Assembly: GCF_013364215.1 (NCBI RefSeq) | Contig: NZ_CP054923.1 | Location: forward strand, 558,001 to 622,000 | Length of the DNA: 64,000 bases | Source: Verrucosispora sp. NA02020 | GTDB taxonomy: Bacteria; Actinomycetota; Actinomycetes; Mycobacteriales; Micromonosporaceae | Direction: 5' to 3' | Shown here: piece after piece, positions 33,572-42,589 of the stretch | Layout of the letters: the number at the start of each line of letters is the position of its first letter | How positions within the stretch are numbered: position 1 is the stretch's first letter | The notes under the pieces: model-generated | What the model was told of the DNA's origin: nothing | Databases searched by the model: none | Seen by the model: only the letters and a program-made list of their open reading frames with translations | Position numbers and translations under genes: made by a program

Positions 33572-36427
33572 GTGCCGAGCAACGCTGGAACCACCCGTCT
33601 GGTCATCGTCGAGTCTCCGGCGAAGGCCAAGACGATCTCGGGCTACCTCGGCCCGGGGTACGTCGTGGAGGCCAGCTTCGGGCATGTCCGCGACCTGCCG
33701 CGTAACGCTGCCGACGTGCCCGCCCGGTACAAGGGCGAGTCCTGGGCCCGGCTCGGCGTCGACGTCGACAACGGCTTCCACGCCCTCTACGTCGTCTCCG
33801 CCGACCGCAAGCAGCAGATCAGCAAGCTGACCAAGCTCGCCAAGGAGGTCGACGAGATCTTCCTGGCGACGGATGAGGACCGCGAGGGCGAGGCGATCGC
33901 CTGGCACCTGGTCGAGACGCTCAAGCCGAAGGTGCCGGTCCGGCGGATGGTCTTCCACGAGATCACCAAGCCGGCGATCCAGGCGGCGGTGGCCAACCCC
34001 CGGGAGATCGACCGCGACCTGGTCGACGCCCAGGAGGCCCGGCGCATCCTCGACCGCCTCTACGGCTACGAGGTCTCCCCGGTGCTGTGGAAGAAGGTCA
34101 TGCCGAGGCTCTCGGCGGGCCGGGTGCAGTCCGTGGCTACCCGGATCGTGGTCGAGCGGGAGCGGCAGCGGATGGCCTTCCGCACCGCCGAGTACTGGGA
34201 CATCCTGGCCACGCTCGCCGTGACGAACGCCGGTGAGGGCCCGCGCACCTTCAACGCCACCCTGGTCGCGCTGAACGGCGACCGGATCGCCACCGGCAAG
34301 GACTTCGAGCCCACCACCGGCCGGGTCAAGCCCGGCGCCGGCGTGGTGCACCTCGACGAGAGCGGAGCGCGGGGGCTCGCCGCCCGCCTCGACGGGCGGC
34401 CGTTCACCGTCACCCGCGTCGAGGAGAAGCCGTACCGCCGTCGCCCGTACGCGCCCTTCATCACCTCCACGCTCCAGCAGGAGGCGGCCCGCAAGCTGCG
34501 GTTCTCGTCGCAGCAGACGATGCGTACCGCGCAGCGGCTCTACGAGAACGGCTACATCACCTACATGCGTACCGACTCGGTGAGCCTGTCGGAGACCGCC
34601 ATCGCGGCGGCCCGCCGACAGATCGTCGAGTTGTACGGCGAGCGCAGCGTGCCGCCGGAGCCGCGCCGCTACACCGGCAAGGTGAAGAACGCGCAGGAGG
34701 CGCACGAGGCGATCCGCCCGGCCGGGGACAACTTCCGTACCCCGGGCGAGGTGGCCAAGGAGTTGTCGGCCGAGGAGTTCAAGCTCTACGAGCTGATCTG
34801 GCGGCGCACCATCGCCTCGCAGATGACCGACGCGGTCGGCTCCAGCGTCTCGGTCCGGATCCGGGCCACCACCGTCGGCGGCGAGGAGGCCGACTTCGGC
34901 GCCACCGGCAAGACCATCACCGACCCGGGCTTCCTGCGCGCGTACGTCGAGTCCAGCGACGACGAGAACGCCGAGGCCGAGGACGCCGAGCGCCGGCTGC
35001 CCAACCTGGTCAAGGACCAGCCGCTGACCGCCGACCAGTTGGCGGCGCAGGGCCACCACACCCAGCCGCCCGCCCGCTACACCGAGGCGTCGCTGGTCAA
35101 GGCGCTGGAGGAGTTGGGCATCGGTCGCCCCTCCACGTACGCGTCGATCATGCAGACCATCCAGGACCGTGGGTACGTGGTCAAGCGCGGCCAGGCGATG
35201 ATCCCCTCGTTCCTCGCGTTCGCCGTGATCGGGCTGATGGAGCGGCACTACCCGCGCCTGATCGACTACGACTTCACGGCCAGCATGGAGAACGAGCTGG
35301 ACGAGATCGCCGGTGGTGACCACGCGGCCGTCGACTTCCTCACCGCGTTCTACTTCGGCACCACCAACGGTGCCGGTGACCAGGACATCGCCCGTTCCGG
35401 TGGGCTCAAGAAGCTGGTCACCGAGAACCTCAGCGACATCGACGCGCGCAGCGTCAACTCGATCCCGCTCTTCAGCGACGAGGAGGGACGCGAGGTCGTG
35501 GTGCGGGTCGGCCGGTACGGGCCGTACCTCCAGCGTCGGGTGCCCGGCGAGGAGCAGGCACCGGCCGCCGAGGGCGAGGAGGGCGCGGCCCCGGGCGACC
35601 GGGCGCCGATCCCCGAGGGCCTCGCGCCGGACGAACTGACCCCGGAGAAGGTCCACGAGCTGTTCCTCGGCGGCGGGGGCGAGCGCAAGCTCGGCGACGA
35701 CCCGGCGACCGGCGAGCCGATCGTGCTCAAGTCCGGCCGGTTCGGCCCGTACGTGGCCAGTGGCGAACGCAAGTCCTCGCTGCTGCGCTCGCAGTCCCCG
35801 GACTCGCTCACCTTCGACGAGGCGCTCAAGCTGCTCAGCCTGCCCCGGGTGATCGGGGTGGCCCCGGACGGCGCGGAGGTGGTGGCCAACAACGGCCGCT
35901 ACGGCCCGTACGTCAAGCAGGGCGACGAGTTCCGTTCGCTGGACTCGGAAGACAAGATGTTCACCGTCACGCTGGACGAGGCGCTGGCCCTGCTGGCCGC
36001 ACCGAAGAACCGGCAACGACGGGCCGCCGCGCCGCCGCTGCGGGAGATGGGTGCCGACCCGTTGACCGAGAAGCCACTGGTCATCAAGGACGGTCGGTTC
36101 GGCCCGTACGTCACCGACGGGGAGACGAACGCGTCACTGCGGCGTGGCCAGACCCCGGAGGCGCTGACCCTGGAGGAAGCCTCCGAGATGCTCGCCGAGA
36201 AGCGGGCGAAGGGTCCGGCGCCGAAGAAGAAGGCCGCTGCCAAGAAGGCACCCGCCAAGAAGGCCCCCGCCAAGGCCGGTGCCGCCAAGACCGCCGCCTC
36301 GAAGTCCACCGCCACCAAGGCCACCGCCTCGAAGTCGGCGTCGAAGGCGGCAGCCTCGAAGGCCGCACCGAGGAAGGCGGCGCCGAAGAAGGCCACCGCC
36401 GCCAAGAAGGCCCCCGCCGCCGACTGA
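33572..36427 (+). CDS. topA: DNA topoisomerase I
   Basis: 951-residue type IA topoisomerase that relaxes negative supercoils. The Toprim domain begins at RLVIVESPAKAKTI; the catalytic Tyr331 is in TYMRTDS. C-terminal topoisomerase repeats (KSGRFGPYV, NNGRYGPYV, KDGRFGPYV) replace zinc fingers, as in other actinobacteria. A tail of about 75 residues of Lys/Ala/Pro repeats follows. GTG 33572 is chosen (AGAGG upstream, start close to the family norm); ATG 33545 would add nine residues. It is syntenic with Rv3646c and essential in related genera. Confidence 0.95.
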   Translation: MPSNAGTTRLVIVESPAKAKTISGYLGPGYVVEASFGHVRDLPRNAADVPARYKGESWARLGVDVDNGFHALYVVSADRKQQISKLTKLAKEVDEIFLATDEDREGEAIAWHLVETLKPKVPVRRMVFHEITKPAIQAAVANPREIDRDLVDAQEARRILDRLYGYEVSPVLWKKVMPRLSAGRVQSVATRIVVERERQRMAFRTAEYWDILATLAVTNAGEGPRTFNATLVALNGDRIATGKDFEPTTGRVKPGAGVVHLDESGARGLAARLDGRPFTVTRVEEKPYRRRPYAPFITSTLQQEAARKLRFSSQQTMRTAQRLYENGYITYMRTDSVSLSETAIAAARRQIVELYGERSVPPEPRRYTGKVKNAQEAHEAIRPAGDNFRTPGEVAKELSAEEFKLYELIWRRTIASQMTDAVGSSVSVRIRATTVGGEEADFGATGKTITDPGFLRAYVESSDDENAEAEDAERRLPNLVKDQPLTADQLAAQGHHTQPPARYTEASLVKALEELGIGRPSTYASIMQTIQDRGYVVKRGQAMIPSFLAFAVIGLMERHYPRLIDYDFTASMENELDEIAGGDHAAVDFLTAFYFGTTNGAGDQDIARSGGLKKLVTENLSDIDARSVNSIPLFSDEEGREVVVRVGRYGPYLQRRVPGEEQAPAAEGEEGAAPGDRAPIPEGLAPDELTPEKVHELFLGGGGERKLGDDPATGEPIVLKSGRFGPYVASGERKSSLLRSQSPDSLTFDEALKLLSLPRVIGVAPDGAEVVANNGRYGPYVKQGDEFRSLDSEDKMFTVTLDEALALLAAPKNRQRRAAAPPLREMGADPLTEKPLVIKDGRFGPYVTDGETNASLRRGQTPEALTLEEASEMLAEKRAKGPAPKKKAAAKKAPAKKAPAKAGAAKTAASKSTATKATASKSASKAAASKAAPRKAAPKKATAAKKAPAAD

Positions 36428-36474
36428 CCCCGTCCACCGACGGACTCGCCCCACACCGCCGGGGCCCCACCGGA

Positions 36475-36535
36475 GTTGACCAAGGGGTTTGCACCCTCGG
36501 ACCTGCCCCCTCCGTGACCAAACTCCTTGATCGAC
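36475..36535. terminator. imperfect inverted repeat between convergent genes
   Basis: GTTGACCAAGGGGTTTG (36475-36491) and CAAACTCCTTGATCGAC (36519-36535) are inverted copies with 14 of 17 matches. They lie between the convergent topA and the FAD oxidase gene. It could serve as a bidirectional terminator or be a dispersed repeat; the TTGATC/AAGGAG motif looks like one seen widely in Micromonosporaceae intergenic DNA (from memory). Confidence 0.5.
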
Positions 36536-36542
36536 ACGGGGT

Positions 36543-37889
36543 TCAGGGGGTGGCGGTGGGTGTGGGGGTGGGGTGGGGGCCCAGGAGGGTGTCTAGGTAG
36601 GGGGTGGTGAAGGTGCGGTGCGGGTCCAAACGGGCACGCATCTGCTGGAACTCCTGCCAGCGCGGGTAGGCGTCGGCCAGCGCCGCGGCGTCGCGCCAGT
36701 GCAGTTTGCCCCAGTGCGGGCGTCCGGTCAGGCCGGTCGCCACCTGTTCGAAGGCCCGGAAGTACGGCTCGTACGGCATCCCGACGTACTGGTGCACCGC
36801 GATGTACGCCGACTCGCGACCGTACGAGTGCGACAGCCAGATGTCGTCGGCGGCGGTGAAGCGGACCTCGACCGGGAACAGCACCTTGAACGGCAACCCG
36901 TCGATGATCCGGCGCAGCGCGTCGAGTGCCTCGCCGACGGCGTCGCGCGGCAGTGCGTACTCCATCTCGGTGAAGCGGACCCGGCGCGGGGTGCAGAAGA
37001 CCGTGTCGGAGCGTCCGGTGTAGGCGCGTTCGCTGAGCACCCGCGCGCTGACGGCGCTGATCGGTGGGGCCAGGGCCGGTGCGGCGCGACCGAGCCGGCA
37101 GGCGGCGGCGAAGACGTTGTTGGCCATGAAGTCGTCGTCCAGCCACCGGCGCCAGCCGGGTAGCGGTCGGTCGTCGGCGGCCGTCCGGTCGTTGGTCTTG
37201 AGCTGCACCCTGGTGGTGTACGGGAACCAGAAGAACTCGACGTGGTCGTGCCGGTCGATCAGGTCGGGCAGCCCGGCGAGTACGGCGTCGAGGTGGGCGG
37301 GGCGTTCGTGGGCCCGCAGCACGAAGGCGTCCACGCAGCGCAGGGTGACCTCGACCAGGACGCCGAGGGCGCCGAGCGAGATCCGGGCCGCGTCGAACAC
37401 GTCGGGGTGCTGGTCGGCGGAGCAGTGCAGGACCTCGCCGGTTCCGGTGACCAGGGTCAGCGCCTCGACGAAGGTGGCCAGTCCGCCGTGTCCGGCGCCG
37501 GTGCCATGGGTGCCGGTGGAGATCGCGCCGGCCACGGTCTGCGCGTCGACGTCGCCGAGGTTCGGCAGCGCCAGGCGGTGCGTGGCGAGGAGCGAGTTCA
37601 GTTCCCGCAGCGTCATCCCGGCCGGTACGGTGACGAGACGTCGATCGGTGTCCACGCGTACGTCGACGGCGAGTCGGCTCAGGTCCATCCGCCGGTCGTG
37701 GGCGACCGCGACGGCGGTGAAGGAGTGTCCACTGCCGACCGGCCGGATCCGTTCACCGGCGGCGGTGGCGGAGCGTACGTGCTCGGCGACCTCTCCGACG
37801 GACGTCGGGCGCAGGACGCCGGTCGCCACGCTGTGCTGGTTGCCGCCCCAGTTGGACCAGGCGGTGGGGGTGCGTCCGGTGCCGGTCAT
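36543..37889 (-). CDS. FAD-linked D-arabinono-1,4-lactone oxidase-like protein
   Basis: 448-residue VAO-type flavoprotein. The FAD-binding half has RPVGSGHSFTAVAVAHD and TVAGAISTGTHGTG, with a His suited to covalent FAD linkage in the GSGHS motif. The C-terminal ALO domain includes RPHWGKLHW. It probably oxidises a sugar lactone or polyol. The ATG at 37889 has GAGGAG six bases upstream. It is divergent from a TetR gene, with a palindromic operator between them. The Pro/Thr C-terminal tail is short and unusual. Confidence 0.88.
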   Translation of the reverse strand: MTGTGRTPTAWSNWGGNQHSVATGVLRPTSVGEVAEHVRSATAAGERIRPVGSGHSFTAVAVAHDRRMDLSRLAVDVRVDTDRRLVTVPAGMTLRELNSLLATHRLALPNLGDVDAQTVAGAISTGTHGTGAGHGGLATFVEALTLVTGTGEVLHCSADQHPDVFDAARISLGALGVLVEVTLRCVDAFVLRAHERPAHLDAVLAGLPDLIDRHDHVEFFWFPYTTRVQLKTNDRTAADDRPLPGWRRWLDDDFMANNVFAAACRLGRAAPALAPPISAVSARVLSERAYTGRSDTVFCTPRRVRFTEMEYALPRDAVGEALDALRRIIDGLPFKVLFPVEVRFTAADDIWLSHSYGRESAYIAVHQYVGMPYEPYFRAFEQVATGLTGRPHWGKLHWRDAAALADAYPRWQEFQQMRARLDPHRTFTTPYLDTLLGPHPTPTPTATP

Positions 37890-37908
37890 GGCGCGCTCCT
37901 CAAGACGA

Positions 37909-37927
37909 ATATGAACCGAGTTCATAT
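37909..37927. promoter_or_regulatory. palindromic operator between FAD oxidase and TetR gene
   Basis: ATATGAACCGAGTTCATAT is a perfect palindrome of 8-bp arms around CGA, 20 bp upstream of the oxidase start. A second partial palindrome (TCACGA-AC-TCGTGA) lies at 37984-37997, nearer the TetR gene. These are likely binding sites of the divergent TetR protein. Confidence 0.65.
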
Positions 37928-38034
37928 CAGGAACGTTCTTCCTGGTAAATACCGCAATCGAGGTCCGCTCGTTGTACCGGTAGTCACGAACTCGTGACGT
38001 GCAGATATGTTCATCCGTCGAAGGGGGGTGGCGA

Positions 38035-38760
38035 GTGTCAACTTCAGCCGCCACGACCGGCCCACTGCGTCGCGTACCAGTGCAGGGTCGTAGTGTCGCG
38101 CGCGTCCAGCGGATGCTGGACGCCTGCGCTGAACTCGTCGACGAGGTGGGGTACGAAGGACTGACCACCACCCTGCTCGCCGAGCGGGCCGAGGTGGCGA
38201 TCGGATCGGTCTACCAGTTCTTTCCGGACAAGCGGGCGATCGTGCAGGCGCTCACGCTGCGCACGATGGAGTCCTACCTCCAGCGGCTCGACGAACGCTT
38301 CGCCTCGGACGACCTGACTCACTGGTGGGACGGGGTCGACGCGGGCATCGACGAGTACATCACGATGCACCGCACCGTTCCCGGCTTCCGTACCCTGCAC
38401 TTCGGCGACGTGGTCGACCTGCATCTGCTCGATGAGCAGCGCGACAACAACGGGGTGATCGCCGACCAGTTGGCCCGGGTGCTCACCGAACGGTTCGGGC
38501 TCGCCGACGTTCCCGACCTGCGTTTCCACCTGGAGATCGCAGTAGAGGCGGCGGACTCCCTGATCAAGCTCGCGTTCCGGCGCACGTCGGACGGCGACGA
38601 CCGGGTGCTGGCCGAGGCGAAGGCGCTGATCCGGGAGTACCTGCACCGCCAGATGGAGGCGCGGGGCGACACCGGCCGCCGGCCGGTCGGGCAGCCCGCG
38701 AAGCCGGGCGACGACCAGATCGCCGAGGCCGCCGAGCCGCCGGCCACGCAGCGCGCCTGA
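38035..38760 (+). CDS. TetR-family regulator
   Basis: 241 residues. The N-terminal HTH (ELVDEVGYEGLTTTLLAERAEVAIGSVYQFFPDKRAI) is canonical, with the YQFFPDK recognition end. The C-terminal ligand domain contains HRTVPGFRTLHFGD. The C-tail of about 30 residues is Pro/Ala-rich and probably disordered. GTG 38035 has an AAGGGGGG ribosome site. It probably controls the divergent FAD oxidase gene through the palindrome at 37909. Confidence 0.9.
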   Translation: MSTSAATTGPLRRVPVQGRSVARVQRMLDACAELVDEVGYEGLTTTLLAERAEVAIGSVYQFFPDKRAIVQALTLRTMESYLQRLDERFASDDLTHWWDGVDAGIDEYITMHRTVPGFRTLHFGDVVDLHLLDEQRDNNGVIADQLARVLTERFGLADVPDLRFHLEIAVEAADSLIKLAFRRTSDGDDRVLAEAKALIREYLHRQMEARGDTGRRPVGQPAKPGDDQIAEAAEPPATQRA

Positions 38761-38881
38761 CCTCACCCGACCCGGCGACGCAGCCCGCGGGGAACCCGCC
38801 CGGCCCGCCGGACCGGTAGCACCGAGTGCACCACGCCACGACCACGGCGGAGAACCACGCCGTGGTGTCGGTGCGGAGTGC

Positions 38882-40090
38882 TCAGAGGAAGGCGTGTCCC
38901 TCGCCCCGATAGGTCGGTACGGTGCCCACCACGTGGTCGCCGTCGACCAGGTGCAGCTCGTTCACCCGTTCGCACAGCTCGCCGGACTTGGCGTGGCGGA
39001 ACCAGACCCGGTCTCCGACACGCAGGGTGGCGGCCGGTGCGCCGGTCAGCGGGGTCTGCACCTCGCCGGCACCCTCGGCGCCGAGCAGCTTCAGGCCGGT
39101 CGGCAGCCACGGGCGGGGCAGCCGGCTGTCAGCGGCGGAACCGGAGGCGATCCAGCCGCCGCCGAGCACGGTGGCCAGGTCGGGTGCCGGCCGGCGGACC
39201 ACCGCGCAGGCGAAGAACGCCGCCGGGGTGGGCCGCCAGGTGCGGTACGCGTCGAAGAGCGTCGGTCCGTACAGCCCCGATCCCGCGGTGACCTCGGTGA
39301 CCGCGGGATCGGCGCTGGTGGCGGCCACGCTGCCGGTCCCGCCGCCGTTGACGAACTCCAGGTCGGCGTGTTCGCGTACCGCAGCCACCGCCGCACCTCG
39401 GCGGGCCAGCAACTCGCGGTACGACCCGCGCTGGGCCACCCGGATCGCGGCGCCGAGCACCGCCTGCCCCGGCGGGGCGTCGCCCAGGCCGGCGATCTGC
39501 GCCTCGTACGACATCAGGCCGACCAGCCGGTAGCCGGCCCGCCGGGCGACGGTGGCGGCGAGTCGACCGGCAGCCCGGGCGGTGTGCACCGGTGAGCGGC
39601 GGACCCCGACGTGCACCCGGCCGCCCAGCAGTCGCCACGAGGCGTCCAGGTCGAGGCAGACACGCAGCTCCGGGCGGTGGCCCGGGGCGGTCACCGTGTC
39701 GTAGAAGTCGAGCTGACCGGGGTCGTCGACCATCAGCGTGATCGCCGCCGCCAGCGCCGGATCGGCGGCCAGCTCGGTCAGCGCCCCCCGGTCGGCGGTG
39801 GGGTACGCCACCAGCACGTCGGCGGTGACCCCGGTCCGGACCAGCCAGATCGCCTCGGGCAGCGTGAACGCCATCACCGACCGCCAGCCCGGGCGGGCCA
39901 GCGCGCGGGCGATCAGGTCCCGGCAGCGCAGCGACTTGCTGGCGATCCGCAGCGGCTTGCCGATGGCCCGCGAGGTCAACGCGGCGGCATTGTCGTCGAA
40001 GGCCGTGAGGTCGACCACCGCGTACGGAGGGTCGAGGTGCGCGGTCGCCCGGTCCAGCCGGTGGCGCAGGTTATCGCTGTCGGTGGCCAC
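38882..40090 (-). CDS. alanine racemase-fold PLP enzyme (amino acid deaminase/aldolase type)
   Basis: 402 residues. The N-terminal PLP barrel has the lysine motif IASKSLR (about residue 50). GLMSYEAQIAG and GGGTGSV then bind the cofactor phosphate. The C-terminal D-serine dehydratase-like domain includes FRHAKSGELCERVNELHLVDG with metal-ligand-type His and Cys. Likely activity is D-threonine aldolase or D-serine dehydratase-like. The GTG at 40090 lacks a ribosome site, but TAGCGT six bases upstream suggests a leaderless mRNA. Such genes commonly accompany FAD lactone oxidases. Confidence 0.87.
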   Translation of the reverse strand: MATDSDNLRHRLDRATAHLDPPYAVVDLTAFDDNAAALTSRAIGKPLRIASKSLRCRDLIARALARPGWRSVMAFTLPEAIWLVRTGVTADVLVAYPTADRGALTELAADPALAAAITLMVDDPGQLDFYDTVTAPGHRPELRVCLDLDASWRLLGGRVHVGVRRSPVHTARAAGRLAATVARRAGYRLVGLMSYEAQIAGLGDAPPGQAVLGAAIRVAQRGSYRELLARRGAAVAAVREHADLEFVNGGGTGSVAATSADPAVTEVTAGSGLYGPTLFDAYRTWRPTPAAFFACAVVRRPAPDLATVLGGGWIASGSAADSRLPRPWLPTGLKLLGAEGAGEVQTPLTGAPAATLRVGDRVWFRHAKSGELCERVNELHLVDGDHVVGTVPTYRGEGHAFL

Positions 40091-40237
40091 GTGTGCACGC
40101 TAACTGTGAAACGGTGAATGCGAAATACCCTCGCATCTGGCGGCCGGGGTCGGGTTGGCAACCGCGTCCTAGGCTCGGCGAGCAGGTGATGCGCGACGGG
40201 GGGAGGTCCCCGTCGGGACTAGAGTGTTCCACCGGGG

Positions 40238-42589
40238 GTGCCCAGCGATGGGCCGGCACGTGGAGGTACGGCCATCGAAAGCCAGTTCAACGGCGAGTCG
40301 TCCGGCGTGTCGCCGTCCGCGGACCAGCCCGCCGGGACAGCCGGCCGGGACACGACCGGCTTACCCGGCGGCGGTGCCGCCGGCCAGCCCGCCGATCCCA
40401 AGAGCCCACCGGGCGCGCCCACCGACCCGAAGAGCCCACCGAGCGGGCCCGCCGCCCAGGCCGACCTGTCCGGCTACGGCGCGATCCGCTCGGTGCTGCG
40501 TATCCGCCCGTTCCGCCGGCTCTGGATCGTGCTCGGCGCCGCCTCCTTCGGTGACTGGCTCGGCCTGCTCGCCACCAGTGTCTTCGCCGCCGCTCAGGTG
40601 GAGGGGAACACCGCCAAGGGCGCTGCGTTCGGTGGCGTGATCGCCATCCGGCTGCTGCCCGCACTGGTCCTCGGCCCGTTCGCCGGGGTGCTCGCCGACC
40701 GGTTCGACCGCCGCTGGACCATGGTCATCTGCGACGTGCTGCGATTCCTGCTGTTCGCCTCCATCCCGCTGTACGCGCTCACCGGCGCCAGCGGCGCCCG
40801 GGTGGTGAGCTGGGCGGCGATCGCCACGTTCCTGATCGAGACGGTCACCCTGCTCTGGATCCCGGCCAAGGAGGCCGCGGTCCCCAACCTCATCCCGCGT
40901 GCCCGGCTGGAGACCGCCAACCAGCTCACGCTCATCACCACGTACGGCCTGACCCCGATCGCCGCCGCGATCCTGCTCGCCTCGGGCGACGGCATTGTCC
41001 GGGGTGTGACCGGCGGCGAGATGCCCGCCTGGGCCGAGCCGGCCCAGCTCGCGCTCTGGTTCAACGCGTTCTCCCGCCTCGCCACCGCCCTGGTGGTGGC
41101 GTTCGGCATCAAGGAGATCAGCCAGGCGCAGACCGCCGAGGGGGAGCGCACCGAGCAGAGCATGCTGCGCCAGTTCGCCGAGGGATGGCGGTTCATCGCC
41201 CAGACCCCGCTGGTCCGCGGCCTGGTCCTGGGCATCCTGGGTGCCTTTGCCGGCGGCGGCATCGTGATCGGCACCGCCCGCTTCTTCGCCGCCTCGCTCG
41301 GCGCCGGTGACGCCGCGTTCTATCTGCTCTTCGGCGCGATCTTCCTGGGCCTGGGGATCGGCATCGGGCTCGGCCCGATGATCGTCCGGGACATGTCCCG
41401 GCGCCGCTGGTTCGGCATGAGCATCGTGCTGGCCAGCGCCTCGGTGATGACGCTGGCCTTCGCCTTCCACCTGTCCATGGCCCTGCTCGGCGCGATCCTG
41501 GTCGGCGCCGGGGCCGGGATGGCCTTCCTCTCCGGCACCACGCTGCTCGGCGGCGAGGTCGCCGACGAGGTACGCGGTCGGGTCTTCGCCGTGGTGCAGA
41601 TCGGTACCCGGCTGGTGCTGATCCTGGCCATCGCGCTGGGCAGCCTGCTCGCCGGCGTCGGCGGCTCCCGGACGTTCGAGATCGCCGACCTGGGCATCTC
41701 GGTCTCCTCGACGCGGCTGCTGCTGCTCGTCGCCGGTGCCGCCGGGATCTTCGCCGGGATCAGCGCGTTCGGGCAGATGGACGACAAGAAGGGCGTACCG
41801 GTCCTGGCCGACCTGTGGGGGTCGATCCGGGGTCGCCCGCTGATGCCGGCCGAGCCGTTCGTCTCGGCCGGGCTCTTCGTGGTCTTCGAGGGTGGCGAGG
41901 GCGCGGGCAAGTCGACCCAGCTCGCCCAGCTCGCCGAGCGGTTGCGCGGCGACGGGCGGGACGTGGTGGTGACCCGGGAACCGGGTGCGACCGCCGTCGG
42001 CACCCGGATCCGGTCGATGGTGCTGGACACCACCGGGGACGAGGCGCCCTCGCCGCGCGCCGAGGCCCTGCTCTACGCCGCCGACCGGGCTCACCACGTG
42101 GCCACCGTGGTCCGTCCCGCCCTGGTCCGGGGCGCGGTGGTGATCAGTGACCGGTACGTCGACTCCTCCCTGGCGTACCAGGGTGCCGGTCGTACGCTGC
42201 CGGTCGACGAGGTCTCCTGGCTCTCCTCCTGGGCCACCGGTGGGCTCAAGCCCGACCTGGTGGTGCTGCTCGACGTCGACCCCCGGACCGGACTGTCCCG
42301 GGTGGCCGCACGGAGCCAGGCCGCCGACCGGCTGGAGGCCGAGTCGGTGGGCTTCCACGAGCGGGTCCGGTACGCCTTCCTCGACCTGGCCGCCGCCGAC
42401 CCCAAGCGGTACCTCGTCCTCGACGGCTCCCGCCCGGCGGAGGAGATCGCCGAGCAGGTGGCCGGCCGGGTGGAGGAGCTGCTCGGTGCCGCCGGCGGCA
42501 TCTCGCACCCGGACCCGGCGAACGGCCCGGACACCTCGGTCCAGCCCGAGTTATCCCCATCGGAGCTGGTGACGACGGAGCGAAGTTGA
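40238..42589 (+). CDS. tmk: MFS-like transporter fused to thymidylate kinase
   Basis: 783 residues. After a Pro/Gly/Ala-rich N-terminus (1-80) comes an MFS-like domain of about 12 helices (about 85-520). A dTMP kinase domain follows, with P-loop GGEGAGKST at about 552-560, SDRYVDSSLAYQGAGR and a LID region. It makes dTDP for DNA synthesis. The same fusion occurs in Streptomyces (SCO3542). The start is unclear: GTG 40238 has a weak ribosome site, whereas a good GTGGAGG stands before an in-frame ATC (40274) that would be a very rare start. Its stop overlaps the delta' start. Confidence 0.9.
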   Translation: MPSDGPARGGTAIESQFNGESSGVSPSADQPAGTAGRDTTGLPGGGAAGQPADPKSPPGAPTDPKSPPSGPAAQADLSGYGAIRSVLRIRPFRRLWIVLGAASFGDWLGLLATSVFAAAQVEGNTAKGAAFGGVIAIRLLPALVLGPFAGVLADRFDRRWTMVICDVLRFLLFASIPLYALTGASGARVVSWAAIATFLIETVTLLWIPAKEAAVPNLIPRARLETANQLTLITTYGLTPIAAAILLASGDGIVRGVTGGEMPAWAEPAQLALWFNAFSRLATALVVAFGIKEISQAQTAEGERTEQSMLRQFAEGWRFIAQTPLVRGLVLGILGAFAGGGIVIGTARFFAASLGAGDAAFYLLFGAIFLGLGIGIGLGPMIVRDMSRRRWFGMSIVLASASVMTLAFAFHLSMALLGAILVGAGAGMAFLSGTTLLGGEVADEVRGRVFAVVQIGTRLVLILAIALGSLLAGVGGSRTFEIADLGISVSSTRLLLLVAGAAGIFAGISAFGQMDDKKGVPVLADLWGSIRGRPLMPAEPFVSAGLFVVFEGGEGAGKSTQLAQLAERLRGDGRDVVVTREPGATAVGTRIRSMVLDTTGDEAPSPRAEALLYAADRAHHVATVVRPALVRGAVVISDRYVDSSLAYQGAGRTLPVDEVSWLSSWATGGLKPDLVVLLDVDPRTGLSRVAARSQAADRLEAESVGFHERVRYAFLDLAAADPKRYLVLDGSRPAEEIAEQVAGRVEELLGAAGGISHPDPANGPDTSVQPELSPSELVTTERS

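Noticed and set aside
42548..42556. DnaA box near the end of tmk (TTATCCCCA)
   Set aside because: Differs from the consensus at key positions and lies inside a coding sequence.
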